39,203 nt of DNA from CAYJLW01 sp964370965 (GTDB lineage Bacteria; Actinomycetota; Acidimicrobiia; UBA2766), in assembly GCA_964370965.1 (NCBI GenBank), contig CAYJLW010000039.1, positions 1 through 39,203 of the forward strand, in the 5' to 3' direction. This document shows, piece after piece, positions 8,414 through 15,535 of this stretch. The notes beneath the pieces are model-generated. The model ran no database searches and was not told where the DNA came from. It saw only the letters and a list, made by a program, of their open reading frames with translations. How positions within the stretch are numbered: the first letter of the stretch is position 1; every line of letters starts with the position of its first letter. A program made the position numbers and the translations under genes.

Positions 8414-8925
8414 GGAGCCCAATGGAGACAACGACAGCGACTGCACACACGGAACTCGATGACCTCCTCGTCTGCACAGGCGAGGAGCTCGACGAGATCT
8501 ACCTGTCGGCGACCACGCCGGCGCTCGAGGACCTGAGGGGTGACTACGACGGGCGCCTGCTCGAAGGCCACCTTCCCGGCATCGACTTCCGGTTTCCCCT
8601 CAGGTTGGTGAACCGACCCTGGCTCCCCTGGAAGGGGAAGACGTTCTTCGCTGCCGTCGGCGGGGGAACGGGCGAGAACCGCTTCTCCGCCGGGCGATTC
8701 CGCAAGGGACTCTGGCGTTTCGAAACCGTCCTCGGCGATTCCGAGTTCGGCGGCGAGGCCGCCTGCATCGTCAACTACGACATAGAGGGGAACTCCTCCT
8801 TGATGCGCAAGACTGTCTTCGACGAGATGAAGAAGCTCGGGGACGGCCTCTACCTGGGCAAGGGGGGGATCCGATCGCGGGCCAAGAACCGGTTCACCTT
8901 CTACTGGGCGATCGCCAAGGCCTGA
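8410..8925 (+). CDS. Unknown conserved-looking protein paired with the SDR
   Basis: Up to 171 residues; not recognised. The N-terminal half is acidic (TELDDLLVCTGEELDEIY), followed by basic aromatic-rich segments (NRPWLPWKGKTFFAAVGGG) and several beta-like stretches ending in FTFYWAIAKA. No signal peptide or membrane helix is seen. Two starts are possible: ATG at 8410, overlapping the SDR stop, or ATG at 8422 with AGGAG 4 nt upstream. Tight coupling to the SDR suggests a shared substrate or pathway. The pattern of aromatic and basic residues could suit a small-molecule binding beta-barrel, but this is a guess. Confidence 0.75.
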   Translation: MRSPMETTTATAHTELDDLLVCTGEELDEIYLSATTPALEDLRGDYDGRLLEGHLPGIDFRFPLRLVNRPWLPWKGKTFFAAVGGGTGENRFSAGRFRKGLWRFETVLGDSEFGGEAACIVNYDIEGNSSLMRKTVFDEMKKLGDGLYLGKGGIRSRAKNRFTFYWAIAKA

Positions 8926-8984
8926 CCGGCTTCTGCGAGGCCGAGAGTCTCGACCGGAGCACAGATGGCCGGCCGAACCGGGAT

Positions 8985-9458
8985 TCAGCCCCTGCCCGCT
9001 GCGAACACCCTCCGGGTGGCGACGAGAGGGATACCGGCCACGACCGCCACGACGGCGTTCACAGCCACGTTCGCCCACACGCCGAAAGCAACGGAGGCGG
9101 CCGTGTCGAGGACGAACCAGAGGGAAACGGCCAGTGTCGTACACGTCCAGGCCCACGGTTCGCGCCTCCGGAACGGGCCCCGGGCGACGTACACGACGAA
9201 GACCCCCCAGCCGGCGAGGGTGGCACCCACGACGGCGAACACCCAATGCTGGTAGCGAGCGGTCTCGGGAGTCACTCGCCCGCCGTCCCAGAAAGCGGCG
9301 TTGACGCCGTCGTGCAGCCATCCGAAAGCGGCCGTGGCGTTGAGGAGGACCAGAGCGATCCCGAGGAGCGTGAGCGCGGCTCCGGTCACGACCAGCCAGC
9401 GCACCCAGAAGTCGAAGCGGCCGGGTGTTCCGGTTCCCCAACGGTCGTCACGCGCCAC
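8985..9458 (-). CDS. Four-helix membrane protein, unknown function
   Basis: A 157-residue protein with hydrophobic segments near residues 19-45, 68-92, 100-120 and 122-150. The charged residues are mostly in the loops. No family is recognised. The GTG start at 9458 is supported by a GAGG about 7 nt upstream and a further AGGAGG just before it. It is convergent with the SDR partner gene (59 nt between ends) and lies 95 nt downstream of rplI, separated from it by a long hairpin, so it may have its own promoter. Confidence 0.7.
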   Translation of the reverse strand: MARDDRWGTGTPGRFDFWVRWLVVTGAALTLLGIALVLLNATAAFGWLHDGVNAAFWDGGRVTPETARYQHWVFAVVGATLAGWGVFVVYVARGPFRRREPWAWTCTTLAVSLWFVLDTAASVAFGVWANVAVNAVVAVVAGIPLVATRRVFAAGRG

Positions 9459-9508
9459 GGTGGGTCCTCACCTCCTGGTAGGAGGGCCGCCGCTCGCCTC
9501 AGCGCGGC

Positions 9509-9553
9509 GGTGGGTGTAGATACGGGACGCCGGCGCCCAGTATTGCACCCACC
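9509..9553 (-). terminator. Long hairpin directly after rplI, candidate operon terminator
   Basis: An 8-bp outer stem (GGTGGGTG with CACCCACC) encloses an inner stem pairing GTAT with ATAC and CCC with GGG, then a CGCCGGCG core. It starts right after the rplI stop codon. There is no U-run on the minus strand, so it would be an atypical GC-rich terminator or a 3' end-stabilising structure for the rpsF operon message. Confidence 0.5.
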
Positions 9554-10003
9554 TCATGTCTCGGGGACGACCTCGATGTTGAGCTTGATCTCGACCTCGG
9601 GGTGGGGGCGCACCGTCACGGTGTGGAGGCCGACGGAGCGGATCGTGTCAGGGATGTGGATGCGGCGCCGGTCGAGAACCTCGTTGGCCTGCTTTTCCGC
9701 CGCCGTGGCGACGTCGGCGGCCGTGATCGATCCGAACAGCTTGCCGTCGATGCCGGCCTTCGCCTTGATGCGGAGCCGGGCCGCCGACAGCTTGCGGGCG
9801 AGGAGCTCGGCGGATTCCCGTTCCCGTTCGTCGCGCTGCTGGCGGGCCCGCTGCATGTCCGAGGCCTGGCGGAGGGCCCCGGACGTGGCCACGATGGCCA
9901 TGCCCTTGGGGACGAGGTAGTTGCGGGCGTACCCGTCGGCCACCTCTACCACGTCGCCCTTGTGGCCGAGCGTGTTGACGTCGTTGCGCAGGATGACCTT
10001 CAC
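9554..10003 (-). CDS. rplI: Large ribosomal subunit protein bL9
   Basis: A 149-residue protein of normal length. The N-terminal RNA-binding domain reads MKVILRNDVNTLGHKGDVV and contains the typical GYARNYLVPKGMA; a charged linking helix (MQRARQQRDERERE) and the C-terminal domain ending in VVPET follow. It binds 23S rRNA domain V near the L1 stalk and helps keep the reading frame. The GTG start at 10003 has GAGG 6 nt upstream. It lies 7 nt after rpsR and is the last gene of the rpsF-ssb-rpsR-rplI operon. Confidence 0.97.
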   Translation of the reverse strand: MKVILRNDVNTLGHKGDVVEVADGYARNYLVPKGMAIVATSGALRQASDMQRARQQRDERERESAELLARKLSAARLRIKAKAGIDGKLFGSITAADVATAAEKQANEVLDRRRIHIPDTIRSVGLHTVTVRPHPEVEIKLNIEVVPET

Positions 10004-10010
10004 GGCTGCC

Positions 10011-10274
10011 TCACCGGTTCGTGTACGGCAGGAGTGCCACTTCCCGCGCGTTCTTGATCGCGATCGCCACCTCGGACTGGTGCTGTCGGCAAGAGCCCGT
10101 CACCCGCCGGGCGCGGATCTTGGCCCGCTCCGACATGAACCGCCGCAAAGTGGCGACATCCTTGTAGTCGATGTAGGCAACACCTTCGGCGCAGAAGTAG
10201 CACGCCTTCTTCTTCTGGCGCTTGCCGGGCTTCTCGTCCCGGCGCTCTCGCTTCTTCCTGGGTCCTCTACCCAT
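10011..10274 (-). CDS. rpsR: Small ribosomal subunit protein bS18 (zinc-binding form)
   Basis: An 87-residue protein with a very basic N-terminus, then KKACYFCAEG and TGSCRQHQ, which give a Cys-X2-Cys plus Cys-X2-His set typical of the zinc-containing (C+) S18 paralogue. Actinobacteria often have a second zinc-free S18 used under zinc starvation; none is in this window. It binds S6 in the 30S platform. The ATG at 10274 is preceded by AGAGGAAGAG. The gap of 278 nt back to ssb is unusually long for this operon. Confidence 0.95.
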   Translation of the reverse strand: MGRGPRKKRERRDEKPGKRQKKKACYFCAEGVAYIDYKDVATLRRFMSERAKIRARRVTGSCRQHQSEVAIAIKNAREVALLPYTNR

Positions 10275-10460
10275 CTCTTCCTCTTTTCGATCTCGGGGCG
10301 GGGCCGGCGTCGCCGGCCGCCTCGCTTCCGTCTCGATCTGCGCACAGTCAACCACCATGCCCGTCCCCTGCGCCAGGTCTCCGACGCCACCCCGCGGGCC
10401 GCCGAGCCGTCCGTGGGGTGGCCTCCGGGCACCCGTGGCGGGCGGCGACCAAACCGTGAG

Positions 10461-10477
10461 GGCGGGCTCTGCCCGCC
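10461..10477 (-). repeat. Small GC hairpin inside the ssb-rpsR gap
   Basis: GGCGGGC and GCCCGCC (7 bp, perfect) enclose a 3-nt loop. It lies midway in the 278-nt non-coding gap between ssb and rpsR (10275-10552), where I find no gene. Its role is unknown. Confidence 0.5.
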
Positions 10478-10523
10478 CGGAACAGGCGTGGGCCGAACGG
10501 CGCGAGGCCGGGGAGGGGGGTTC

Positions 10524-10551
10524 CGAAGGGGGGAGCTTGCTCCCCCCTTCG
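10524..10551 (-). terminator. Perfect 13-bp hairpin right after the ssb stop codon
   Basis: CGAAGGGGGGAGC and its exact complement are separated by only 2 nt. On the minus strand the structure begins 2 nt after the ssb TAG. No U-run follows, so it is either a GC-rich terminator or attenuator between ssb and rpsR, or an mRNA-stabilising element. Confidence 0.55.
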
Positions 10552-10552
10552 A

Positions 10553-11008
10553 CTAGAACGCGGGCTCGTCCTCCCATGCCGGTTCGGAGGCCGGAGCGGC
10601 CGCAGCCGGGGCGGCGGCACTCGCGGGCGCGAACTCGCCCCCGCCTTCGCGCCGGACGCGGGTCACCTCAGCCGTCGCCCAGCGCAGGCTGGGACCGACC
10701 TCGTCGGCCTGGATCTCGACGACGGAGCGCTTGTCGCCGTCGGGTGTCTCCCAGGAACGCTGCTGGAGGCGGCCGCTGACGACCACGCGGGCGCCCTTGT
10801 GAAGGGAGTTCGCCACGTTCTCGGCCAGCTCGCGCCAGCACGTGACACCGAAGAAGCTCGTCTCCTCACGCCACTCGCCGGACGCGCGGTCCTGCCAACG
10901 GCGGTTGCAGGCAACACGCAGCTTCGCCATGCCCTGGCCACCGGACGTGAAACGCAACTCGGGATCCTCGACCAAGTTCCCCACGATCGTGACGTTACTG
11001 TCGGCCAT
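10553..11008 (-). CDS. ssb: Single-stranded DNA-binding protein
   Basis: A 151-residue protein. The OB-fold domain covers about residues 1-110 (MADSNVTIVGNLVEDPELRF at the start, GARVVVSGRLQQRSW further on). A glycine/alanine/proline-rich linker and the acidic tip WEDEPAF follow; this tip recruits other replication and repair proteins. The ATG at 11008 has AGGAG 7 nt upstream. It lies 36 nt after rpsF in the usual order. The next gene, rpsR, is separated by a strong hairpin and 278 nt. Confidence 0.96.
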   Translation of the reverse strand: MADSNVTIVGNLVEDPELRFTSGGQGMAKLRVACNRRWQDRASGEWREETSFFGVTCWRELAENVANSLHKGARVVVSGRLQQRSWETPDGDKRSVVEIQADEVGPSLRWATAEVTRVRREGGGEFAPASAAAPAAAAPASEPAWEDEPAF

Positions 11009-11044
11009 GATGATCTCCTACCCGTCTTGCACTCTTCGTGGTGC

Positions 11045-11359
11045 TCATTGCCCGCCGAGCTTCTTCACCACGGACTCGGGGAGCCGGATCGTCTTGTGTC
11101 GGATCACCTCGTCGGCGAGCGACAGGACACGATCGAGCTCGTCCACCGCTGCCGGCTCGGCATCGGCAGTGAGGACGACGTAGTTGCCCTCGAGCTTGTG
11201 GCGGATCTCGTACGCCAGCCGGCGTCTGCCCCACTCGTCGACGTTGCGGACAGTCGCTCCCCGTTCGGTGAGGATGCCCTTGTACCGGTCGAGCGCGGTC
11301 GAGACCGACTGCTCTTCGACGTCGGGATCGAAGATGATCATCGTTTCGTAGACCCGCAT
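11045..11359 (-). CDS. rpsF: Small ribosomal subunit protein bS6
   Basis: A 104-residue protein of usual length with the S6 pattern MRVYETMIIFDPD at the N-terminus, WGRRRLAYEIRHK in the middle and IRHKTIRLPE near the end. It pairs with S18 on the 30S platform. The ATG at 11359 has a strong GGGAGGTGAG upstream. It is the first gene of the operon, with a candidate -10 (TAGAGT) at 11489-11494 and a structured leader of about 120 nt. Confidence 0.97.
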   Translation of the reverse strand: MRVYETMIIFDPDVEEQSVSTALDRYKGILTERGATVRNVDEWGRRRLAYEIRHKLEGNYVVLTADAEPAAVDELDRVLSLADEVIRHKTIRLPESVVKKLGGQ

Positions 11360-11494
11360 CGGGTCTCACCTCCCTTCGGACACGGCGGCGCGAATTCGCC
11401 CGCCGAGGCTCCACGGCGTGGAGCAGGGGTTCGGATCGCCCGCCGTGCGGGGCACGACCGCAGCGACCGGGCGGAGCCCGGAGCCCCAACTCTA
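11360..11494 (-). promoter_or_regulatory. rpsF promoter and structured leader
   Basis: On the minus strand TAGAGT (11494-11489) is a candidate -10, giving a leader of about 120 nt. The leader can form a CGGGC-TCC-GCCCG hairpin and a perfect 7-bp hairpin at 11408-11424, and contains two CCGAA segments. Many bacteria have an rpsF leader bound by the S6:S18 pair for autoregulation; this may be such an element, but I could not match its full consensus. The remaining bases 11495-11634 hold no gene I can support. Confidence 0.35.
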
Positions 11495-11620
11495 GACCGG
11501 TGACCCCCGGGGGGCGAGCCCACGTCGATCCCGACGCCGACACCCTAACGCCGGGGTGTGACGAAAACGGGGACCCGCCCCGGAAAGGGAGCCGCCCCGC
11601 TCGCCGTGCGTCCGGCAGCC

Positions 11621-11650
11621 GGCTTCAGGCGGCTTCAGGCGGCTTCGGCC
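11621..11650. repeat. Three 10-bp tandem units at the 3' end of the lipoprotein gene
   Basis: GGCTTCAGGC occurs twice in a row and is followed by a near copy, GGCTTCGGCC. The lipoprotein stop codon (TCA on the plus strand, 11635-11637) lies in the second unit. Because 10 is not a multiple of 3, loss or gain of a unit would change the C-terminus. Confidence 0.8.
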
Positions 11651-12621
11651 AGTACCTCGATGTCCCCCCACACCCGGATGCCGTTCAGGAAGCCCGTGAA
11701 CTGGGCGGCGAAGTCGCCCTCCCCGCCGGCGGCGGAGTACGTGAGGTCGAGGGTCCCCCGCAGGGTGTACTGCAACAACTCCGCCTCTCCGTCCTCGATG
11801 CGGAGGGCGCACGTGGCCCGCAGCGAGATGTCGCCGCGGAGACGCAGGTCGACCGTCTCCAGTGCCTTGGGGAGCTTCTGGGCGCCCCCGATGCCGAAGA
11901 GCATCCCGGCGGACCTCAGGTCGGCCTTCGCATCGACATGCGTCCGCATCCGGGACTCGAGGACGACGGCGTCCTCGCCTCCGATGCGTCGCCCACCCAC
12001 GTAGCGGTTCTCGGCGGGCACGTCGATGCCGACGAGGGCGAACCCCGGGAGCGGTTCCCGGGACTTCCATGTGTCGCCCGCCGCGACCCCGCCCTTGGGC
12101 AGCACGGGGCAGGCAGGGGTCGTGAGCGGATCGGCTCCGGGCAGGCCACCCACGGCCGTCGCCGCCCCGTCGACGTCCACGACCTCCCCCCGGGCGTCGA
12201 GGGTGAGCTCCGACGAGCCGGCCCCGACGGCATTGGACGCCTTCTTGGAGACCTTCTGCTTGCCGCCCAGCGCCTCGACGTCGCCCTTGACGTCCTTCAC
12301 CTCTGTGGTGACAGCCTGGTCGGCCCCCTGGTCCCGGACCTTGCGGGTCAAGTCGAAGTCGACGTCAATCGTGTAGGCGACATCGGGGCCGGTGGGCGGG
12401 GACTGGTTGAACTGCGTCAGGATCCGTGCCGTGTCGGGACCGAGCGCCGTGCGCCCCGCGAAGTCCACCTTCTCGCCCAGAGGTCGCTTGCCCGTGCGGT
12501 ACCGGTACTCGGCGAGGTCTGGCGCCTCCGGCTTGCCCCCGCAGCTCGCCGCAGCGACGAGAACCGCTGCGGCCGACACCGCGACGGCGATCCGGAGCCC
12601 GGCGCGCTCACCACGTTTCAT
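11635..12621 (-). CDS. Secreted lipoprotein, unknown function
   Basis: A 328-residue protein. An N-terminal basic-hydrophobic signal ends in VAAASCGGK, a loose lipobox with Cys27 as the likely lipid site. The rest is beta-rich and acidic with repeated T/D/V stretches, such as VAYTIDVDFDLTRKV and LRGTLDLTYSAAGG, suggesting a beta-structured extracytoplasmic domain. Only two further cysteines are seen. No family is recognised. The ATG at 12621 has GAGG 8 nt upstream. It follows the DUF192 lipoprotein by 10 nt, so panB, DUF192 and this gene probably form one operon. Confidence 0.75.
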   Translation of the reverse strand: MKRGERAGLRIAVAVSAAAVLVAAASCGGKPEAPDLAEYRYRTGKRPLGEKVDFAGRTALGPDTARILTQFNQSPPTGPDVAYTIDVDFDLTRKVRDQGADQAVTTEVKDVKGDVEALGGKQKVSKKASNAVGAGSSELTLDARGEVVDVDGAATAVGGLPGADPLTTPACPVLPKGGVAAGDTWKSREPLPGFALVGIDVPAENRYVGGRRIGGEDAVVLESRMRTHVDAKADLRSAGMLFGIGGAQKLPKALETVDLRLRGDISLRATCALRIEDGEAELLQYTLRGTLDLTYSAAGGEGDFAAQFTGFLNGIRVWGDIEVLAEAA

Positions 12622-12631
12622 GCGTGTCCCC

Positions 12632-13153
12632 TCACCGGCAGGCTCCCCGCCCCAGGTCGAAGCGGATCGGGGCGGCGCCCGCCGTCGTCGCGAACCCCCA
12701 CCGCTCGAGACCCTGGGCGGGCAACTCCAGCGCCCTCACAAACGGTACCGGCGGTGCGTACGTCGGACAGTCTGCCCCCGGGCACGGCTTCATGCGAATG
12801 CGCGGCTCGAAGTCCAGGTCGCCCTGCTCGCCGACGGGGACGAGATCGAGGGCAAAGCGTGTGTCCTTCATCCAGAAGCGGTACACGGAGGGCTTCGGGA
12901 AGACGAAGAGCATGCCGTCGTAGGGCGCGAGGCCGTCGCGACCGGAGAGGCCCTGCTCCCTCTCCTGTGCCGTCTCGGCCACCAGCACGCAGAGCTCCAC
13001 CACCCGTTCGCCCTGACGGAGCACGGCCGCCGTGCCCGAGGCGTCCGGCGACCCGGTCGAGGGGCCGTCCGCTCCCGACCCGCCCCCGCAGGCGGAGACG
13101 ACGACAAGGGCGACCGCGCAGAGGGCCGTGAGGCGCCCCGCCGCCGGCCCCAT
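12632..13153 (-). CDS. DUF192-domain lipoprotein
   Basis: A 173-residue protein. The signal peptide ends in VVVSACGGG, a good lipobox. The mature part has the DUF192 (PF02643) features EREQGLSGRD, DGMLFVF, FWMKDTRFALDLV and a C-terminal QGLERWG. This small beta-barrel family occurs in many bacteria and archaea and has no settled function. The ATG at 13153 is chosen because a longer frame overlaps panB and lacks a signal peptide; GAGG lies 8 nt upstream, overlapping the panB stop. Confidence 0.85.
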   Translation of the reverse strand: MGPAAGRLTALCAVALVVVSACGGGSGADGPSTGSPDASGTAAVLRQGERVVELCVLVAETAQEREQGLSGRDGLAPYDGMLFVFPKPSVYRFWMKDTRFALDLVPVGEQGDLDFEPRIRMKPCPGADCPTYAPPVPFVRALELPAQGLERWGFATTAGAAPIRFDLGRGACR

Positions 13154-13163
13154 CCCAGGGGCC

Positions 13164-14060
13164 TCAGTGCACGCCCGTGCCGCCGGCTCCGAGGAGAGCG
13201 GCGACGTCGGCGGGCAGCTTGTAGGACTCCTCCGGCGAGGGGAAAGCCCCGGAACGGACGTCCGCGGCGTAGCGGGAGACGGCATCGACGGCGAGGCTCC
13301 CGAGGTCGGCGTAGCGCCGGACGAACTTGGGCACATGGCCGTCCGTGAGGCCGAGGAGATCGTGGATGACGAGCACCTGGCCGTCACAGTGCGGGCCGGC
13401 GCCGATGCCGATCGTGGGCACAGGGACGTCGGCGGTGATGATGCGGGCGAGCTCGGCCGGGATCCCCTCGAGGACGACGGCGAACACGCCCGCCTCGGCG
13501 AGGGCGGCGGCGTCGGCGAGGAGGGCCTCGGCCTGCTCGGTCACGCGCCCCTGCACCTTGAAACCGCCCATGGCGTGGAAGCTCTGGGGCGTGAGGCCGA
13601 TGTGGCCCATGACGGGGATCTCGGCGTCGAGGAGCGCCCCGACGACCCGCTGGCGCTTGCGACCGCCCTCGATCTTCACGCAGGCGGCGCCGCCCTCCTG
13701 CACGAAGCGACCAGCGTTGCGCACGGCGTCCTCGGGGGAGACGTGGTAGCTGAGGAACGGCATGTCGCCCACCACGAGGGCCTTCGTGCGCTGGCTGGCG
13801 ACGGCCGCGGTGTGGTGGACCATCTCGTCGACGGTCACGCGCAGAGTGTCCTCACGCCCGAGGACGACCATACCCAGGGAGTCACCCACGAGGACGACGT
13901 CGACGCCGGCGCGGTCGGCGATGCGAGCCGTGGAGGCGTCGTAGGCGGTGGTCATCACCAGGGGCGTCCCCGAACCCTTCGCCGCGCGGACGGCGGGTAC
14001 GGTCACGGGCGCACGGTCGGAAGCGGCGGGCTCGGCGTCCCGCGTGGGATAGCTGCTCAT
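13164..14060 (-). CDS. panB: 3-methyl-2-oxobutanoate hydroxymethyltransferase
   Basis: A 298-residue protein catalysing the first step of pantothenate synthesis: it adds a hydroxymethyl group from 5,10-methylene-THF to alpha-ketoisovalerate, giving ketopantoate. The metal-site residues are visible as Asp60 (LVGDS), Asp99 (VVGDM) and Glu131 (KIEGG), with the catalytic glutamate at 198 (VLEGI). The signature GIGAGPHCDGQVLVIHDLLG is intact. The N-terminus is some 15 residues longer than in E. coli. The ATG at 14060 has AAGGAGG 8 nt upstream. No other pan genes are nearby. Confidence 0.96.
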   Translation of the reverse strand: MSSYPTRDAEPAASDRAPVTVPAVRAAKGSGTPLVMTTAYDASTARIADRAGVDVVLVGDSLGMVVLGREDTLRVTVDEMVHHTAAVASQRTKALVVGDMPFLSYHVSPEDAVRNAGRFVQEGGAACVKIEGGRKRQRVVGALLDAEIPVMGHIGLTPQSFHAMGGFKVQGRVTEQAEALLADAAALAEAGVFAVVLEGIPAELARIITADVPVPTIGIGAGPHCDGQVLVIHDLLGLTDGHVPKFVRRYADLGSLAVDAVSRYAADVRSGAFPSPEESYKLPADVAALLGAGGTGVH

Positions 14061-14126
14061 CGGAGGGCCTCCTTGCGTCCGGCGCTCGAGGGCTGCCGGC
14101 GCTTCGTGGGGTGGCCTGACTGCCCC

Positions 14127-14132
14127 ATACTA
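14127..14132 (-). promoter_or_regulatory. Candidate -10 (TAGTAT) for the panB operon
   Basis: TAGTAT on the minus strand lies about 67 nt upstream of the panB ATG, in the 131-nt gap after the GT87 gene. A start near 14119 would give a leader of about 60 nt. The -35 is unclear. A 13-nt segment in the leader (CGTGGGGTGGCCT, plus strand 14105-14117) also occurs at 10412-10424 in the ssb-rpsR gap. Confidence 0.35.
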
Positions 14133-14191
14133 CGCCGGGGGCGCCGCTGGTTCCTCCTCGCTACGGACCCGCGGGCCGGGCGTCCCTGCAG

Positions 14192-15535
14192 TCAGGCGAG
14201 GGCGGGCGGGCCCGCTTCGTGTAGGACGGCGTCCGGAAGGGGCTCGCCCCTGTCCGGCGGAGGCGTCCCCCCGGTCATCGACCGCACGCACCACACGAGC
14301 AGCGCGCCCAGAAGCAGCCAGCGGATCCCCACCGCAGACCCGAACGCCGCCGACCAGCCGTTCGAGGACTGATCCGGCGCCGTGAGGAACCAGCGGAAAC
14401 GGGACAGGACGAGGCCCACGTCCACCAGCTCGTATGCGACCCACCACGGCCACGGTACGCGGGCGGCGACGAAGAGGGGGAGCAGCCAGAGGGTGTACTG
14501 GGGCGAGAAGACCTTGGTGAGGAGAAGGAACGCCACGACGGCGCCGAGGCCGCCCAGGGCCGCCGCCCGCAAGGGAGCCAGCCCCTCACGCACGCTGCGC
14601 ACGACGACGAGGGCGAGGCCCACGACGAGGACCGGGAAGGCGAGCTCGAGAGCGAGGCCGGCGGCGTGGCGGACAGCTTCTGTGCGCTCGGGCCCGCCGG
14701 GGAAGAGCCGCAGCCACCAGTACCAGGGCGTGTCGAAGTCCGGGGGACGGTCGGCATGGAAGGTCCACACGTGCAGCCATCCCCTCGGGGCCGCGACCAT
14801 GACGGGCACGTTCACCACCGCCCAGCCCCCGGCGGTCCCGGCCAGGAACCGGAGCCAGGACGGGAGCCGCGACACCTGGGAGTGGCCGGGGAGTGGCCGC
14901 GCTCGTGTGCCCGCTGCCCTGAGCATCGGGCGACCGCCGGCCGGCGGGGAAACGCCCTCGTCCCCCCGCCAGGCCCAGAGGGCGGCGGCGAGCGCAGGTA
15001 CGAGGAAGGCCGGGTACAACTTGGCCGCCGCCCCGGCCCCGATGGCGAGGCCGGCCGCCCCCCAGCGACGCCGTGACGCCATCCACCAGCCGCCTGCGGC
15101 AAGCCCGACGGCGAGCAGGTCCCAGTTCAGGAAGCCGGTGAGGACGAGGCTGGGCGCGAGAGCCGCCCGCCAGGCCCCCACACCCGCCCACGACCATGCC
15201 GCGGCCACGAGCACGAGGCCCCAGACGCCGAGCAGGAGATACGACATGACGGTGTAGGAGTTGATCCCGTGGGTGAGGCGGGCGACGGTGTACATGAACG
15301 CCCCGGTGGCCACCGGGTACTCGTAGTCGACCTCGCTGTAGGGAACCGCGTCGTGGTCGAGTCCGCGGGCGGAGTAGAGCGCCTGCACGTCCGAATAGCA
15401 CAGCAGGGTGAACTGGCGGCCGTCCCACGGGCCTGTCACGCAAGGCGCCTTGAGGCCGATGCCCAGGGCCACGGTGACACAGCCCAGGGCGAGAACGGCG
15501 GCACCGGCCCGCGCCCCGCGGGCCGCGGTGCTCAA
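14192..15535 (-). CDS. GT87-family (DUF2029) membrane glycosyltransferase
   Basis: A 447-residue protein with about ten membrane helices. It has the family traits of a first-loop acidic segment (YSEVDYEYPVATG), NWDLLAVGLAAGGWWM and GAAAKLYPAFLVP. GT87 enzymes use polyprenyl-phosphate mannose or arabinose donors at the outer membrane face, for example in PIM and lipoarabinomannan synthesis. The order after the penicillin-binding protein matches ponA1-Rv0051 in M. tuberculosis. The start is TTG at 15535, overlapping the PBP stop as TTGA with no clear ribosome site, so translation is probably coupled. A later start would cut into the first helix. Confidence 0.78.
   Translation of the reverse strand: MSTAARGARAGAAVLALGCVTVALGIGLKAPCVTGPWDGRQFTLLCYSDVQALYSARGLDHDAVPYSEVDYEYPVATGAFMYTVARLTHGINSYTVMSYLLLGVWGLVLVAAAWSWAGVGAWRAALAPSLVLTGFLNWDLLAVGLAAGGWWMASRRRWGAAGLAIGAGAAAKLYPAFLVPALAAALWAWRGDEGVSPPAGGRPMLRAAGTRARPLPGHSQVSRLPSWLRFLAGTAGGWAVVNVPVMVAAPRGWLHVWTFHADRPPDFDTPWYWWLRLFPGGPERTEAVRHAAGLALELAFPVLVVGLALVVVRSVREGLAPLRAAALGGLGAVVAFLLLTKVFSPQYTLWLLPLFVAARVPWPWWVAYELVDVGLVLSRFRWFLTAPDQSSNGWSAAFGSAVGIRWLLLGALLVWCVRSMTGGTPPPDRGEPLPDAVLHEAGPPALA

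Noticed and set aside
6523..8925. 800-codon frame running through dnaB and the SDR
   Set aside because: Only its last part (from 8410) is real; the rest is an out-of-frame shadow of dnaB and the SDR gene.
11500..13131. 543-codon plus-strand frame
   Set aside because: Opposite the lipoprotein and DUF192 genes, whose signal peptides and domains are clear; this frame shows none.
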